DNA of 64,000 nt from Sinorhizobium sp. RAC02 (GTDB lineage: Bacteria > Pseudomonadota > Alphaproteobacteria > Rhizobiales > Rhizobiaceae). Under the pieces are notes generated by a model. The model was not told where the DNA came from. It saw only the letters and a program-made list of their open reading frames with translations, and ran no database searches. Location: contig NZ_CP016452.1 in NCBI RefSeq assembly GCF_001713395.1, positions 1,488,001 to 1,552,000 of the forward strand, written 5' to 3'. The position numbers were made by a program, and so were the translations under genes. Positions 1-7,006 of this stretch are shown piece after piece (position 1 is the stretch's first letter; each line of letters begins with the position of its first letter).

Positions 1-864
1 ATCGGCCTGCCGCCCGGTGTGCTGAACATCATTACCGGCACCGGCGAGCGTGTCGGCGCGCCGATGACGACGCATCCGGATGTCGCAAAAATTTCTTTCA
101 CCGGCTCGAACGCTGTCGGCGCACGCGTCATGGCGGCAGGCGCCCCGGGCGTGAAATCGGTGAGCCTTGAACTTGGTGGCAAGTCGCCCATCGTCGTTTT
201 CGCCAGTGCGGATTTCGACGAGGCGGTGGAATGCGTGCTCGGCGGTATCTTCTTCAATGCCGGCCAGATGTGCTCCGCGACCTCTCGCCTTCTGGTGGAA
301 AAATCAATTGCGCCAAAGCTAATGGACGCCATAATCGCTGGAAGCCAGGCGTTGAAGCCCGGAGATCCCTTGGATGAGGGCACTGAAATCGGCCCGGTCA
401 CCATGAAGGCGCAGCATGACAAGGTGCTGGCCTGTATCGAGCGTGGCAAAGCCGAGGGCTTGAACCTACTCGCCGGCGGCGGCAAGCCTGCCGGTCTGGA
501 CGGCTGGTTCATCGAACCGACAATCTTCGGCGATGTGCCCACAACGAGCGCTCTGTGGCGCGAGGAGATTTTCGGGCCGGTGCTCTGCATTCGCACCTTC
601 GAAACGGAGGAAGAGGCTGTCGCGCTCGCCAACGACTGCGATTTCGGCCTCGTCGCTACCGTGGTGAGTGGTGACGACGCGCAGGCGAACCGTGTGGCCA
701 ATGCCATCGAGGCCGGCCATGTCTGGATCAACAGCCCGCAGGCGATTTTCGTTCAGACGTCCTGGGGCGGCTTCAAGGCGAGCGGCATTGGGCGCGAACT
801 CGGGCCGTGGGGCCTGTCGTCCTACCTTGAGGTGAAGCACGTCACGTCACGCTTGAAACGATAA
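1..864 (+). CDS. Aldehyde dehydrogenase, C-terminal part (5' end outside window)
   Basis: NAD(P)-dependent oxidation of an aldehyde to an acid. The reading frame is open from base 1, so the N-terminal Rossmann part lies outside the window. Visible are the general-base motif LELGGKSP, the catalytic cysteine in NAGQMCSATSR (codon at 271-273) and the EEIFGPVL motif. The C-terminus (GRELGPWGLSSYLEVK) resembles betaine/amino-aldehyde dehydrogenases. The stop is 22 bases before the next gene, so it is the first visible member of the 1-6915 operon. The substrate is probably an amino-aldehyde, by context only. Confidence 0.93.
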   Translation: MGLPPGVLNIITGTGERVGAPMTTHPDVAKISFTGSNAVGARVMAAGAPGVKSVSLELGGKSPIVVFASADFDEAVECVLGGIFFNAGQMCSATSRLLVEKSIAPKLMDAIIAGSQALKPGDPLDEGTEIGPVTMKAQHDKVLACIERGKAEGLNLLAGGGKPAGLDGWFIEPTIFGDVPTTSALWREEIFGPVLCIRTFETEEEAVALANDCDFGLVATVVSGDDAQANRVANAIEAGHVWINSPQAIFVQTSWGGFKASGIGRELGPWGLSSYLEVKHVTSRLKR

Positions 865-886
865 CCCAAACGACGGACCGGGGGGC

Positions 887-970
887 ATGTCGAAAAAGAA
901 GAAAGAGCGGAAGAACGAAAAGAAGCGCGACAAGCGCAAGAAGCACTCGAAGAAAAATGAGGGGTACATC
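887..970 (+). other. In-frame Lys/Arg-rich leader or purine-rich 5' segment before the ATP-grasp gene
   Basis: This 84-base A/G-rich stretch keeps the ATP-grasp frame open and begins with an ATG preceded by GGGGGG. If translated it adds a strongly basic tail; if not, it is an unusually purine-rich leader of the gene starting at 971. Both starts have a plausible ribosome site, so I cannot decide. Confidence 0.4.
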
Positions 971-2425
971 ATGGAAACCATTCGCAACGTGGCCGACCTG
1001 CGCGTCGTCATGCACCGCAACGAGCGCCCGATCTATTTCATCTCCGCGACGAATTTCAACCTGATCGGCATCGACGAATGGGTACGGAATTTCAAGTTCG
1101 TCAGCTATATCGACTGCTTCGACGGCCGGCACCCGAACGTCTTCGTCCCCTCCGAAATCCCCCATGCCGAATTCGAGAGCATCGAGGACATCAACAATTA
1201 CCTGCTGCAGCACAAGGAAGTGATCGACTACATCACCAAGCGCGGCGGTCGTGCGGTCGCAACCTTCCTGATGTTCGACGAGCAGACCGAGGAAATCTGC
1301 GAGGAGCTCGGCATCGAGATCTGGTTCCCCAAGGCAAAGCTGCGCCAGCGCTGCGACAACAAGATGGAGACCGTGCGCATCGGCAACAAGGCCGATGTGC
1401 CCTCCGTGCCAAACACATTGGCGCCGGCCCGCACCTATGAGGAACTGCTGTCCTCGGCGAAAAAGGCCGGCATCGGCAAGGACCTCGTGGTGCAGACCGC
1501 CTTCGGCGACAGCGGCCACACGACGTTCTTCATCGCCAGCGAAGAGGACTACAATCGTCACGCCGCGGAGATTTCCGCGGAGTGCGAAGTCAAGATCATG
1601 AAGCGCATCAAGTGCCGCGGCGCGACGATGGAGGCCTGCACGACCGGCTCCGGCACGCTCGTCGGCCCGCTTCTGACGGAAGTCGTCGGCCAGCCGGCGC
1701 TGACGCCCTACAAGGGCGGCTGGTGCGGCAACGAGATCTTTCCGGGCGCGTTTTCAGAAAAGATCCGTGCCAAGGCGCGCGACATGGCGTACCGCTTCGG
1801 CAACCAGCTGCGCGAAGAGGGCTATCGCGGCTATTTCGACCTCGACTTCCTGATCGACGTCGAGGACAACGAGGTCTATCTCGGCGAATTGAACCCGCGC
1901 ATCTGCGGCGCCAGTTCGATGACCAACCACGCCGCCTTCGCCTATGCCGATGCGCCGCTCTTCCTGTTCCACCTGATGGAATTCTCCGGCATCGAATACA
2001 AGTTCGACGTCGAGGAGTTGAACAACCGCTGGGCGCAGAAAGAGTTCATCGATTCCTGGTCGCAGGTGGTGATCAAGTCGACCGAGGATCTCGTCGACAT
2101 CGTCACCCACGCGCCGGCGACCGGCATCTATCACATGGCGCCGGATGGCAGCGTGTCCTATGACCGCTTCGACTATCACCGCCAGGCGATCGAGAGCGAG
2201 CAGGAGGCGTTCTTCCTGCGTATCACCGGTCCCGGCGACTACCGCTACGAGGGCGCCGACCTCGGCATCCTGATCACGCGCGGACGGGTGATGGACGACG
2301 AATTCGAGCTGAACGAGCGCGCCAGCAACTGGATCAAGGGCATCAAGCGCCTATATCTCAGCAAGCCGCTGACGGAAATCCAGCGCGATGAAGCGCCGGA
2401 AGCCGGCTCGTTCAAGATCCTGTAG
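971..2425 (+). CDS. ATP-grasp domain protein (biotin-carboxylase-like ligase)
   Basis: An ATP-grasp fold enzyme of about 484 residues. The key sign is the late acidic metal-binding stretch with GELNPRICGASS (about residues 310-320), matching the E-x-NPR nucleotide/Mg motif of ATP-grasp ligases. No biotin-carrier domain is visible, so although such proteins are often called biotin carboxylase, an ATP-dependent amide or peptide ligase is at least as likely. Start choice: ATG 971 follows GAGGGG at a normal distance. An in-frame ATG at 887 after a G-run would add 28 residues containing 12 Lys and 3 Arg. The stop is 6 bases before the Ntn hydrolase. Substrate unknown. Confidence 0.8.
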   Translation: METIRNVADLRVVMHRNERPIYFISATNFNLIGIDEWVRNFKFVSYIDCFDGRHPNVFVPSEIPHAEFESIEDINNYLLQHKEVIDYITKRGGRAVATFLMFDEQTEEICEELGIEIWFPKAKLRQRCDNKMETVRIGNKADVPSVPNTLAPARTYEELLSSAKKAGIGKDLVVQTAFGDSGHTTFFIASEEDYNRHAAEISAECEVKIMKRIKCRGATMEACTTGSGTLVGPLLTEVVGQPALTPYKGGWCGNEIFPGAFSEKIRAKARDMAYRFGNQLREEGYRGYFDLDFLIDVEDNEVYLGELNPRICGASSMTNHAAFAYADAPLFLFHLMEFSGIEYKFDVEELNNRWAQKEFIDSWSQVVIKSTEDLVDIVTHAPATGIYHMAPDGSVSYDRFDYHRQAIESEQEAFFLRITGPGDYRYEGADLGILITRGRVMDDEFELNERASNWIKGIKRLYLSKPLTEIQRDEAPEAGSFKIL

Positions 2426-2431
2426 GACGCC

Positions 2432-3451
2432 ATGGACCTCCAGTTCGAAGCCATCGACGAAGACATGCCCGGCCCCAAATGGCGCCGGGTGTTCGATCGT
2501 CACTGGCATGCCTATAGCCGCTGGTTCGTGCGCGACGGGGTTCGTTCGCGCCCGACCTACTTCATGAGCCTCAAGGCACTGCGCAAGCACATGCCGGAAC
2601 TGCTGCCGACCTACGAGGCCATCGTGGCGACGGCCGGCGACGGTGACCTCGAGGCACGTTTCCTCTCCATGTGGTGCCCGCCCTTCTATGTCGGCGGCTG
2701 TTCGCAGGCGATCCTGACCGGCGCGGAACCGGCGCTGATCCGCAACTACGACTACAGCCCGCGCCTTCTCGAAGGCACCTGGCTCGCCTCCCGCTTCAAC
2801 GGCAGGCGTGTACTGGCCGTGGTCGATTGTCTCTGGGGCGTGCTAGACGGCATCAACGAGGACGGGCTTGCGGTCTCGCTCTCCTTTGGCGGGCGCACCG
2901 CCGCGGGGCAGGGGTTCGGCATTCCCGTCGTGCTACGCTACGTGCTGGAATTCGCAAGCACCACGGCGGAGGCCGTCGCCATGCTGCAGCGCATTCCCGT
3001 ACACATGTCCTATTCGATCGCCGTCATCGACCGGCAGGGCAATCACGCGACCGTCTATGTCAATCCGGATCGCCCGGCCGAGGTGGTGGAACGGCGCGTC
3101 AGCACCAACCACCAGCACGGCGTCGAATGGGCCCGCCATGCCGAGACCACCAAGTCGGTTGAGCGCGAGGCGGCGGTGGAAAAGTCGCTGGCCGGGTCGG
3201 CGGATGTCGAGCGCGTTCTTTCCGGATTTCTTCGCCCGCCGGTCTACCAGACATCCTATGGACGCGGCTACGGCACGCTCTACACAGCCGTCTACCGGCC
3301 ACTCGATGCCTCGGTGGAGCTCGTCTGGCCGGGCTCGGTCTGGCGGCAATCCTGCGCCGAATTCCAGGACGAGGTGCGCATCATCCGCTTTAACGACGGG
3401 GATTCCGGCGGCTTCGCACCGACTTTCAAGCAGGGTGCGGTGAGCAGTTAA
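2432..3451 (+). CDS. C45-type Ntn hydrolase (acyl-CoA:6-APA acyltransferase family)
   Basis: A 339-residue member of the linear amide C-N hydrolase superfamily, which uses an autoprocessed N-terminal cysteine to cleave or transfer acyl-amide bonds. The expected nucleophile is Cys90 in the GGCSQ motif, followed by the RNYDYSP substrate-pocket motif; a propiece of about 89 residues would be removed on maturation, as in the C45 model enzyme. A GGINEDGLAVS-like segment follows. It starts 6 bases after the ATP-grasp stop and is therefore translationally linked. I infer hydrolysis of an amide or peptide, perhaps the product of its neighbour; substrate unknown. Confidence 0.82.
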   Translation: MDLQFEAIDEDMPGPKWRRVFDRHWHAYSRWFVRDGVRSRPTYFMSLKALRKHMPELLPTYEAIVATAGDGDLEARFLSMWCPPFYVGGCSQAILTGAEPALIRNYDYSPRLLEGTWLASRFNGRRVLAVVDCLWGVLDGINEDGLAVSLSFGGRTAAGQGFGIPVVLRYVLEFASTTAEAVAMLQRIPVHMSYSIAVIDRQGNHATVYVNPDRPAEVVERRVSTNHQHGVEWARHAETTKSVEREAAVEKSLAGSADVERVLSGFLRPPVYQTSYGRGYGTLYTAVYRPLDASVELVWPGSVWRQSCAEFQDEVRIIRFNDGDSGGFAPTFKQGAVSS

Positions 3452-3467
3452 GAACAAAAGGCTGGCC

Positions 3468-3492
3468 GTTTCGCAAAGCGGAAAAGCGAAAC
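3468..3492 (+). other. Stem-loop between the Ntn hydrolase and dehydrogenase genes
   Basis: GTTTCGC and GCGAAAC form a perfect 7-bp stem with an 11-base loop in the only sizeable gap (64 bases) inside the operon. There is no T-tract, so it looks like an mRNA processing or stability element rather than a terminator. Confidence 0.45.
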
Positions 3493-3515
3493 TGCGCCAG
3501 GGTGAGGGGAGTGTC

Positions 3516-4763
3516 ATGAAAGTAGTCGTTCTGGGGGCCGGCGTCGTCGGCACGGCGGCAGCGTGGTATCTGTCGAAGGATGGCCATGACGTGACCGTGC
3601 TGGAGCGCCACGAGGACGTGGCGCGCGGCACCAGCCAGAGTAATGCCGGCCTCGTCTCGCCGGGCGATTCCACCGCCTGGGCCTCGCCGGCCGCCCTCAC
3701 CACCTTTATGAAATCGCTGTTTCGCTCCGATCTCGGCGTCAAGGTGCACTTCAGCCTCGATCCGCAGTTTCTCTCCTGGTGCCTGCGTTTTCTCATGCAG
3801 TGCACGCAATCGCGTGCCAACGCCAACACCGAGGTGAAGCTGCGCCTCGCCTTCTACGCGCGTGAATGTATCAACGCGCTTCAGGAAGAGACCGGCATCT
3901 CCTATGAAGAGCGGCGCAAGGGCATTCTCTATTTCTATCGCTCGCAGCAAAGCATGGATGCCGGCGTCAAACACATGCAGTACATCGCCGACCGGGGCCT
4001 TGCGATCGAAGTGGTGGATCGTGAACGTCTGGCGGTGCTGGAACCGGGTCTGGCCGCCGTCAAACACCAGCTTGCCGGGGGCGTCTTTTCCTCGATGGAT
4101 CAGACGGGAGATTCATCCCTCTTCACCCGCAGCCTCGCCGCACAGGCCCGCATGCGCAACGGTGTCGATTTCCGCTTCGGAACGACGGTTACCGGCCTCG
4201 ATATCCAGGGCAGCCGGGTCAAGGCCGTGCTGACGGACAAGGGGCCTGTTGCCTGTGACGCCGCGGTATTGTCGCTCGGTCCGGAGAGTTCGTTGCTGGC
4301 GCGCAAGATCGGCATCGACGTGCCGGTCTATCCGGTGAAGGGCTATACCGCGACCTTGGCGATCGATGCGGAAAAGGGGCCGACCATGGGCGGCGTCGAC
4401 GAAGATCGGCTGATCGCCTATTCGCGCCTCGGCAATCGGCTGCGCCTTGCCTCTACCGCCGAATTCGCCGGCTACGACCGCACGTTCAAGCCCGCCGACT
4501 TCGCGAACATGTTTCGCACCGCGCACGACCTTTTCCCCGGTGCCATCGACGAAAGGAAGGCTACGCTCTGGTCGGGCCTGCGTCCGATGATGCCGGGCTC
4601 CGTCCCGGTCCATGGACGGGCGCGCTACGAGAACCTCTTCCTCGATACCGGCCACGGCCATGTCGGTTGGACGATGGCCTGTGGTTCCGGAAAACTCGTC
4701 GCCGATCTTGTTTCGGGCCGCAAGCCGGAGATCGACACCGCGGGCCTCCTTTATAGGAACTGA
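3516..4763 (+). CDS. FAD-dependent D-amino-acid dehydrogenase (DadA family)
   Basis: Oxidative deamination of a D-amino acid to an imine/2-oxo acid, normally feeding electrons to the membrane quinone pool. The N-terminus has the FAD-binding GAGVVG Rossmann motif, then ERHEDVARGTSQSNAG typical of DadA, and the C-terminal DTGHGHVGWTMACGSG signature; 415 residues is the usual family length. A GAGGGGAG ribosome site precedes ATG 3516. It overlaps nothing but is followed 3 bases later by the racemase, so the two are almost certainly made together. The D-substrate is unknown. Confidence 0.9.
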   Translation: MKVVVLGAGVVGTAAAWYLSKDGHDVTVLERHEDVARGTSQSNAGLVSPGDSTAWASPAALTTFMKSLFRSDLGVKVHFSLDPQFLSWCLRFLMQCTQSRANANTEVKLRLAFYARECINALQEETGISYEERRKGILYFYRSQQSMDAGVKHMQYIADRGLAIEVVDRERLAVLEPGLAAVKHQLAGGVFSSMDQTGDSSLFTRSLAAQARMRNGVDFRFGTTVTGLDIQGSRVKAVLTDKGPVACDAAVLSLGPESSLLARKIGIDVPVYPVKGYTATLAIDAEKGPTMGGVDEDRLIAYSRLGNRLRLASTAEFAGYDRTFKPADFANMFRTAHDLFPGAIDERKATLWSGLRPMMPGSVPVHGRARYENLFLDTGHGHVGWTMACGSGKLVADLVSGRKPEIDTAGLLYRN

Positions 4764-4766
4764 TGC

Positions 4767-6554
4767 ATGTCCGACCCGCAAATCTCCATCGATCTTGCCC
4801 GCATCGAACACAATGCCCGTGCCGTTGTGGATCTCTGCCGCCAGTCCGGCATTACGCCATTCGGCGTGACGAAGGGCACCTGCGGCATGCCGCAGGTCGC
4901 GCGCGCCATGCTGCGCGGCGGTGTGGCAGGCATTGCGGAATCCCGCTTCGAGAATATCCGTCGCCTGCGCGATGCCGGCATCGACTGCCCGATCATGCTG
5001 TTGCGCAGCCCGCCACTGACGCGCGTGGAAGAGCTCGTACGCACCGTCGACATCAGCCTGCAATCCGAGTTGCAATTGATGCGCGAGATTTCGCGCGTCG
5101 CCGAGCGGCTTGGCCGCGTGCACGACGTCATATTGATGATCGACCTCGGGGATCTGCGTGAAGGCATCTGGCCGAGCGACTTGATCCCGACCGTCGAAGC
5201 GGTGATGGACCTGCCGGGCGTGCGCATCGCCGGCGTCGGCACGAACCTCACCTGTTTCGGCGCCATCATACCCACTCAGGAAAACCTGACGCAGCTCGTC
5301 GCGCATGCCTACAAGGTGGAGAGTATTACCGGTCACCCGCTCGACTGGGTTTCCGGCGGCAATTCCTCCTCGCTGCCGCTGTTGCTTGCAGGAGGCATGC
5401 CGGCCGGAATCAACAACCTGCGCATCGGCGAGGCGATCCTGCAGGGCGGGCGCGACACGTTCCTGACCGACCCCTGGGGAGCGCTCGACCGCGATGCCTT
5501 CGAACTCACCGGCGAACTGCTGGAGGTCAAGACAAAACCCTCCATGCCGATCGGCCAATCCGGCATCGATGCCTTCGGCAATGTGCCGATCTTCGTCGAT
5601 GAGGGCGACCGGTTGCGCGGCATCGCCAATATCGGCCGCGAGGACGTGATCGCCGAGGGGCTGATGCCAACCCGACCGGGCGTCAGGGTTCTCGGCGCAT
5701 CAAGCGACCACCTGGTGCTCGACCTCACCGACGCCGACCCGCCCTTGGCCGTCGGCGAAAATGTCAGCTTCCGCATGAATTATGGTGCGCTGCTGACGGT
5801 GATGACCTCCGAATATGTAGAGAAGGTTCCGATGCGGGATGTGTACGAGATGAGCGAGGCGAGGACCTATGCGATCGGGACGGACGCCATTGGCGGCGCG
5901 CTCGTCGTCGTGCAGAACATTGCCGAGCGCATCGATCATCTTGGTTTCGAGCGGAGTGCGAATGAAAATGCGCTGACGCTCTCCGTCTGTGCCCGCAGGC
6001 GTGATGTCATCCGTTTTGTCGAAAACGCGGGCCGTCGGCACGATGCGCTGGGCATGATCTGGATCGATTCCGACGCGGCGATGATGCCGGACGGAGACAC
6101 CGTCGCGCCGCCGGCGGAAAACGCCGTGCTGCGCCGCATGCTGGATCGCCTGCCACCGCATGTCGCGCCTGAGAACATCGTGTTGATCGGCCTTCGCAAC
6201 GCGGCGCCGGACGAGGCGGCGGCGTTGAAGGCCTCGCGCATGCGCATCTTCACCATGGCGGAAATCGATGCCGTGGGGCTGCGCCAGGCGATGCGCGAGG
6301 CGATCGCCATCGCGTCCGCCGGTACGCGCGGCTTCCATCTCTGCTATTCGCCGACCGTGACCGACATGTCCGGCTGGAGCGGCGGCATCGGCGGCATTAC
6401 GGTGCGCGAGACCCACTCGGCGATGGAAATGGCGGCGCTCAGCGGCAAGTTGCGCTCGCTCAGCATTTCCGGCATTGATGCCGCGCTGCCATCGCCGATC
6501 GGCGCGGAATGCGCCAACTTCATCCTGTCGGCCTTCGGCAAAACCATTCTCTGA
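4767..6554 (+). CDS. PLP racemase (ornithine-racemase-like) fused to a degenerate arginase-fold domain
   Basis: 595 residues in two parts. Residues 1-355 are a fold-III PLP amino-acid racemase: Schiff-base lysine at K36 in GVTKGTCG and phosphate-binding motifs GGNSSSLPL (198-206) and LRIGEAIL (218-225), closest to ornithine racemase Orr/YhfX. Residues about 365-595 align by eye with arginase: ALGMIWID (427-434), ENIVLIGLR (469-477), FTMAEID (495-501) and IGGITVRETHSAMEM (541-555). Every metal-ligand motif is lost: the DAHxD position reads DSDAA (434-438), and the DxDxxDP strand is YSPTVTD (527-533). Known Orr proteins are about 350 residues, so the tail is an addition, probably structural or regulatory. 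Whole-gene frame is intact. Confidence 0.85.
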   Translation: MSDPQISIDLARIEHNARAVVDLCRQSGITPFGVTKGTCGMPQVARAMLRGGVAGIAESRFENIRRLRDAGIDCPIMLLRSPPLTRVEELVRTVDISLQSELQLMREISRVAERLGRVHDVILMIDLGDLREGIWPSDLIPTVEAVMDLPGVRIAGVGTNLTCFGAIIPTQENLTQLVAHAYKVESITGHPLDWVSGGNSSSLPLLLAGGMPAGINNLRIGEAILQGGRDTFLTDPWGALDRDAFELTGELLEVKTKPSMPIGQSGIDAFGNVPIFVDEGDRLRGIANIGREDVIAEGLMPTRPGVRVLGASSDHLVLDLTDADPPLAVGENVSFRMNYGALLTVMTSEYVEKVPMRDVYEMSEARTYAIGTDAIGGALVVVQNIAERIDHLGFERSANENALTLSVCARRRDVIRFVENAGRRHDALGMIWIDSDAAMMPDGDTVAPPAENAVLRRMLDRLPPHVAPENIVLIGLRNAAPDEAAALKASRMRIFTMAEIDAVGLRQAMREAIAIASAGTRGFHLCYSPTVTDMSGWSGGIGGITVRETHSAMEMAALSGKLRSLSISGIDAALPSPIGAECANFILSAFGKTIL

Positions 6555-6576
6555 TCACAACCAAGGGAGATTTTTG

Positions 6577-6915
6577 ATGATCAAGCGTATCAAGCCCGGC
6601 AAGCGCTTCTGCGAAGCCGTCGTCGTCAACGGCATCGTCACGACCGCCGGCGTCACCGGCGATGGCGCAGACACGGTTGCACAGACCCGCGACATCCTGG
6701 CCACGATCGACAGCCTGCTTGCTGAGGCCGGCACCTCCAAGGCCAAGCTCATCAGCGCCAACATCTGGCTGCGCGACATCGCCCATTTCAGCCAGATGAA
6801 CGAAGTCTGGGACCAGTGGGTCGACCCGAACAACCTCCCGGTCCGCGCCACGGTAGAAGCCCGCCTGGCGGCCCCGGAACTGCTGGTCGAAATCCAGGTG
6901 ACGGCGCTCGTCTGA
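6577..6915 (+). CDS. RidA family reactive imine/enamine deaminase
   Basis: A 112-residue RidA/YjgF/YER057c protein that hydrolyses reactive imines released by amino-acid oxidases and dehydratases. The substrate-binding arginine is in LPVRATVEARLA near residue 89. ATG 6577 follows AGGGAGA; the open frame extends further upstream but only through the racemase 3' end. As last gene of the operon it fits the D-amino-acid dehydrogenase: it would clear the imine that enzyme makes. Cytoplasmic, expected trimer. Confidence 0.93.
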   Translation: MIKRIKPGKRFCEAVVVNGIVTTAGVTGDGADTVAQTRDILATIDSLLAEAGTSKAKLISANIWLRDIAHFSQMNEVWDQWVDPNNLPVRATVEARLAAPELLVEIQVTALV

Positions 6916-6933
6916 GCATTTTGAGCCAACAAC

Positions 6934-6969
6934 ACAAAGCCGGCTCAGCATCAACTGGGCCGGCTTTGT
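6934..6969. terminator. Terminator hairpin after the ridA-type gene
   Basis: ACAAAGCCGGC pairs perfectly with GCCGGCTTTGT (11 bp, 14-base loop). It sits between two convergent genes (6915 and 7007) and could serve both directions. Confidence 0.75.
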
Positions 6970-7006
6970 CGTTCTCAGTGTGAGAATATCGTTGAGGCAT
7001 AGCTGG

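Noticed and set aside
1..864. Full-length aldehyde dehydrogenase starting at base 19
   Set aside because: The GTG at 19 is internal: the frame is open to base 1 and the NAD-binding part is missing, so the gene begins outside the window.
4113..5558. Long antisense open frame (481 codons, - strand) over the dehydrogenase and racemase genes
   Set aside because: Composition is the usual high-GC shadow; no domain motifs, and real genes with clear families occupy the + strand.
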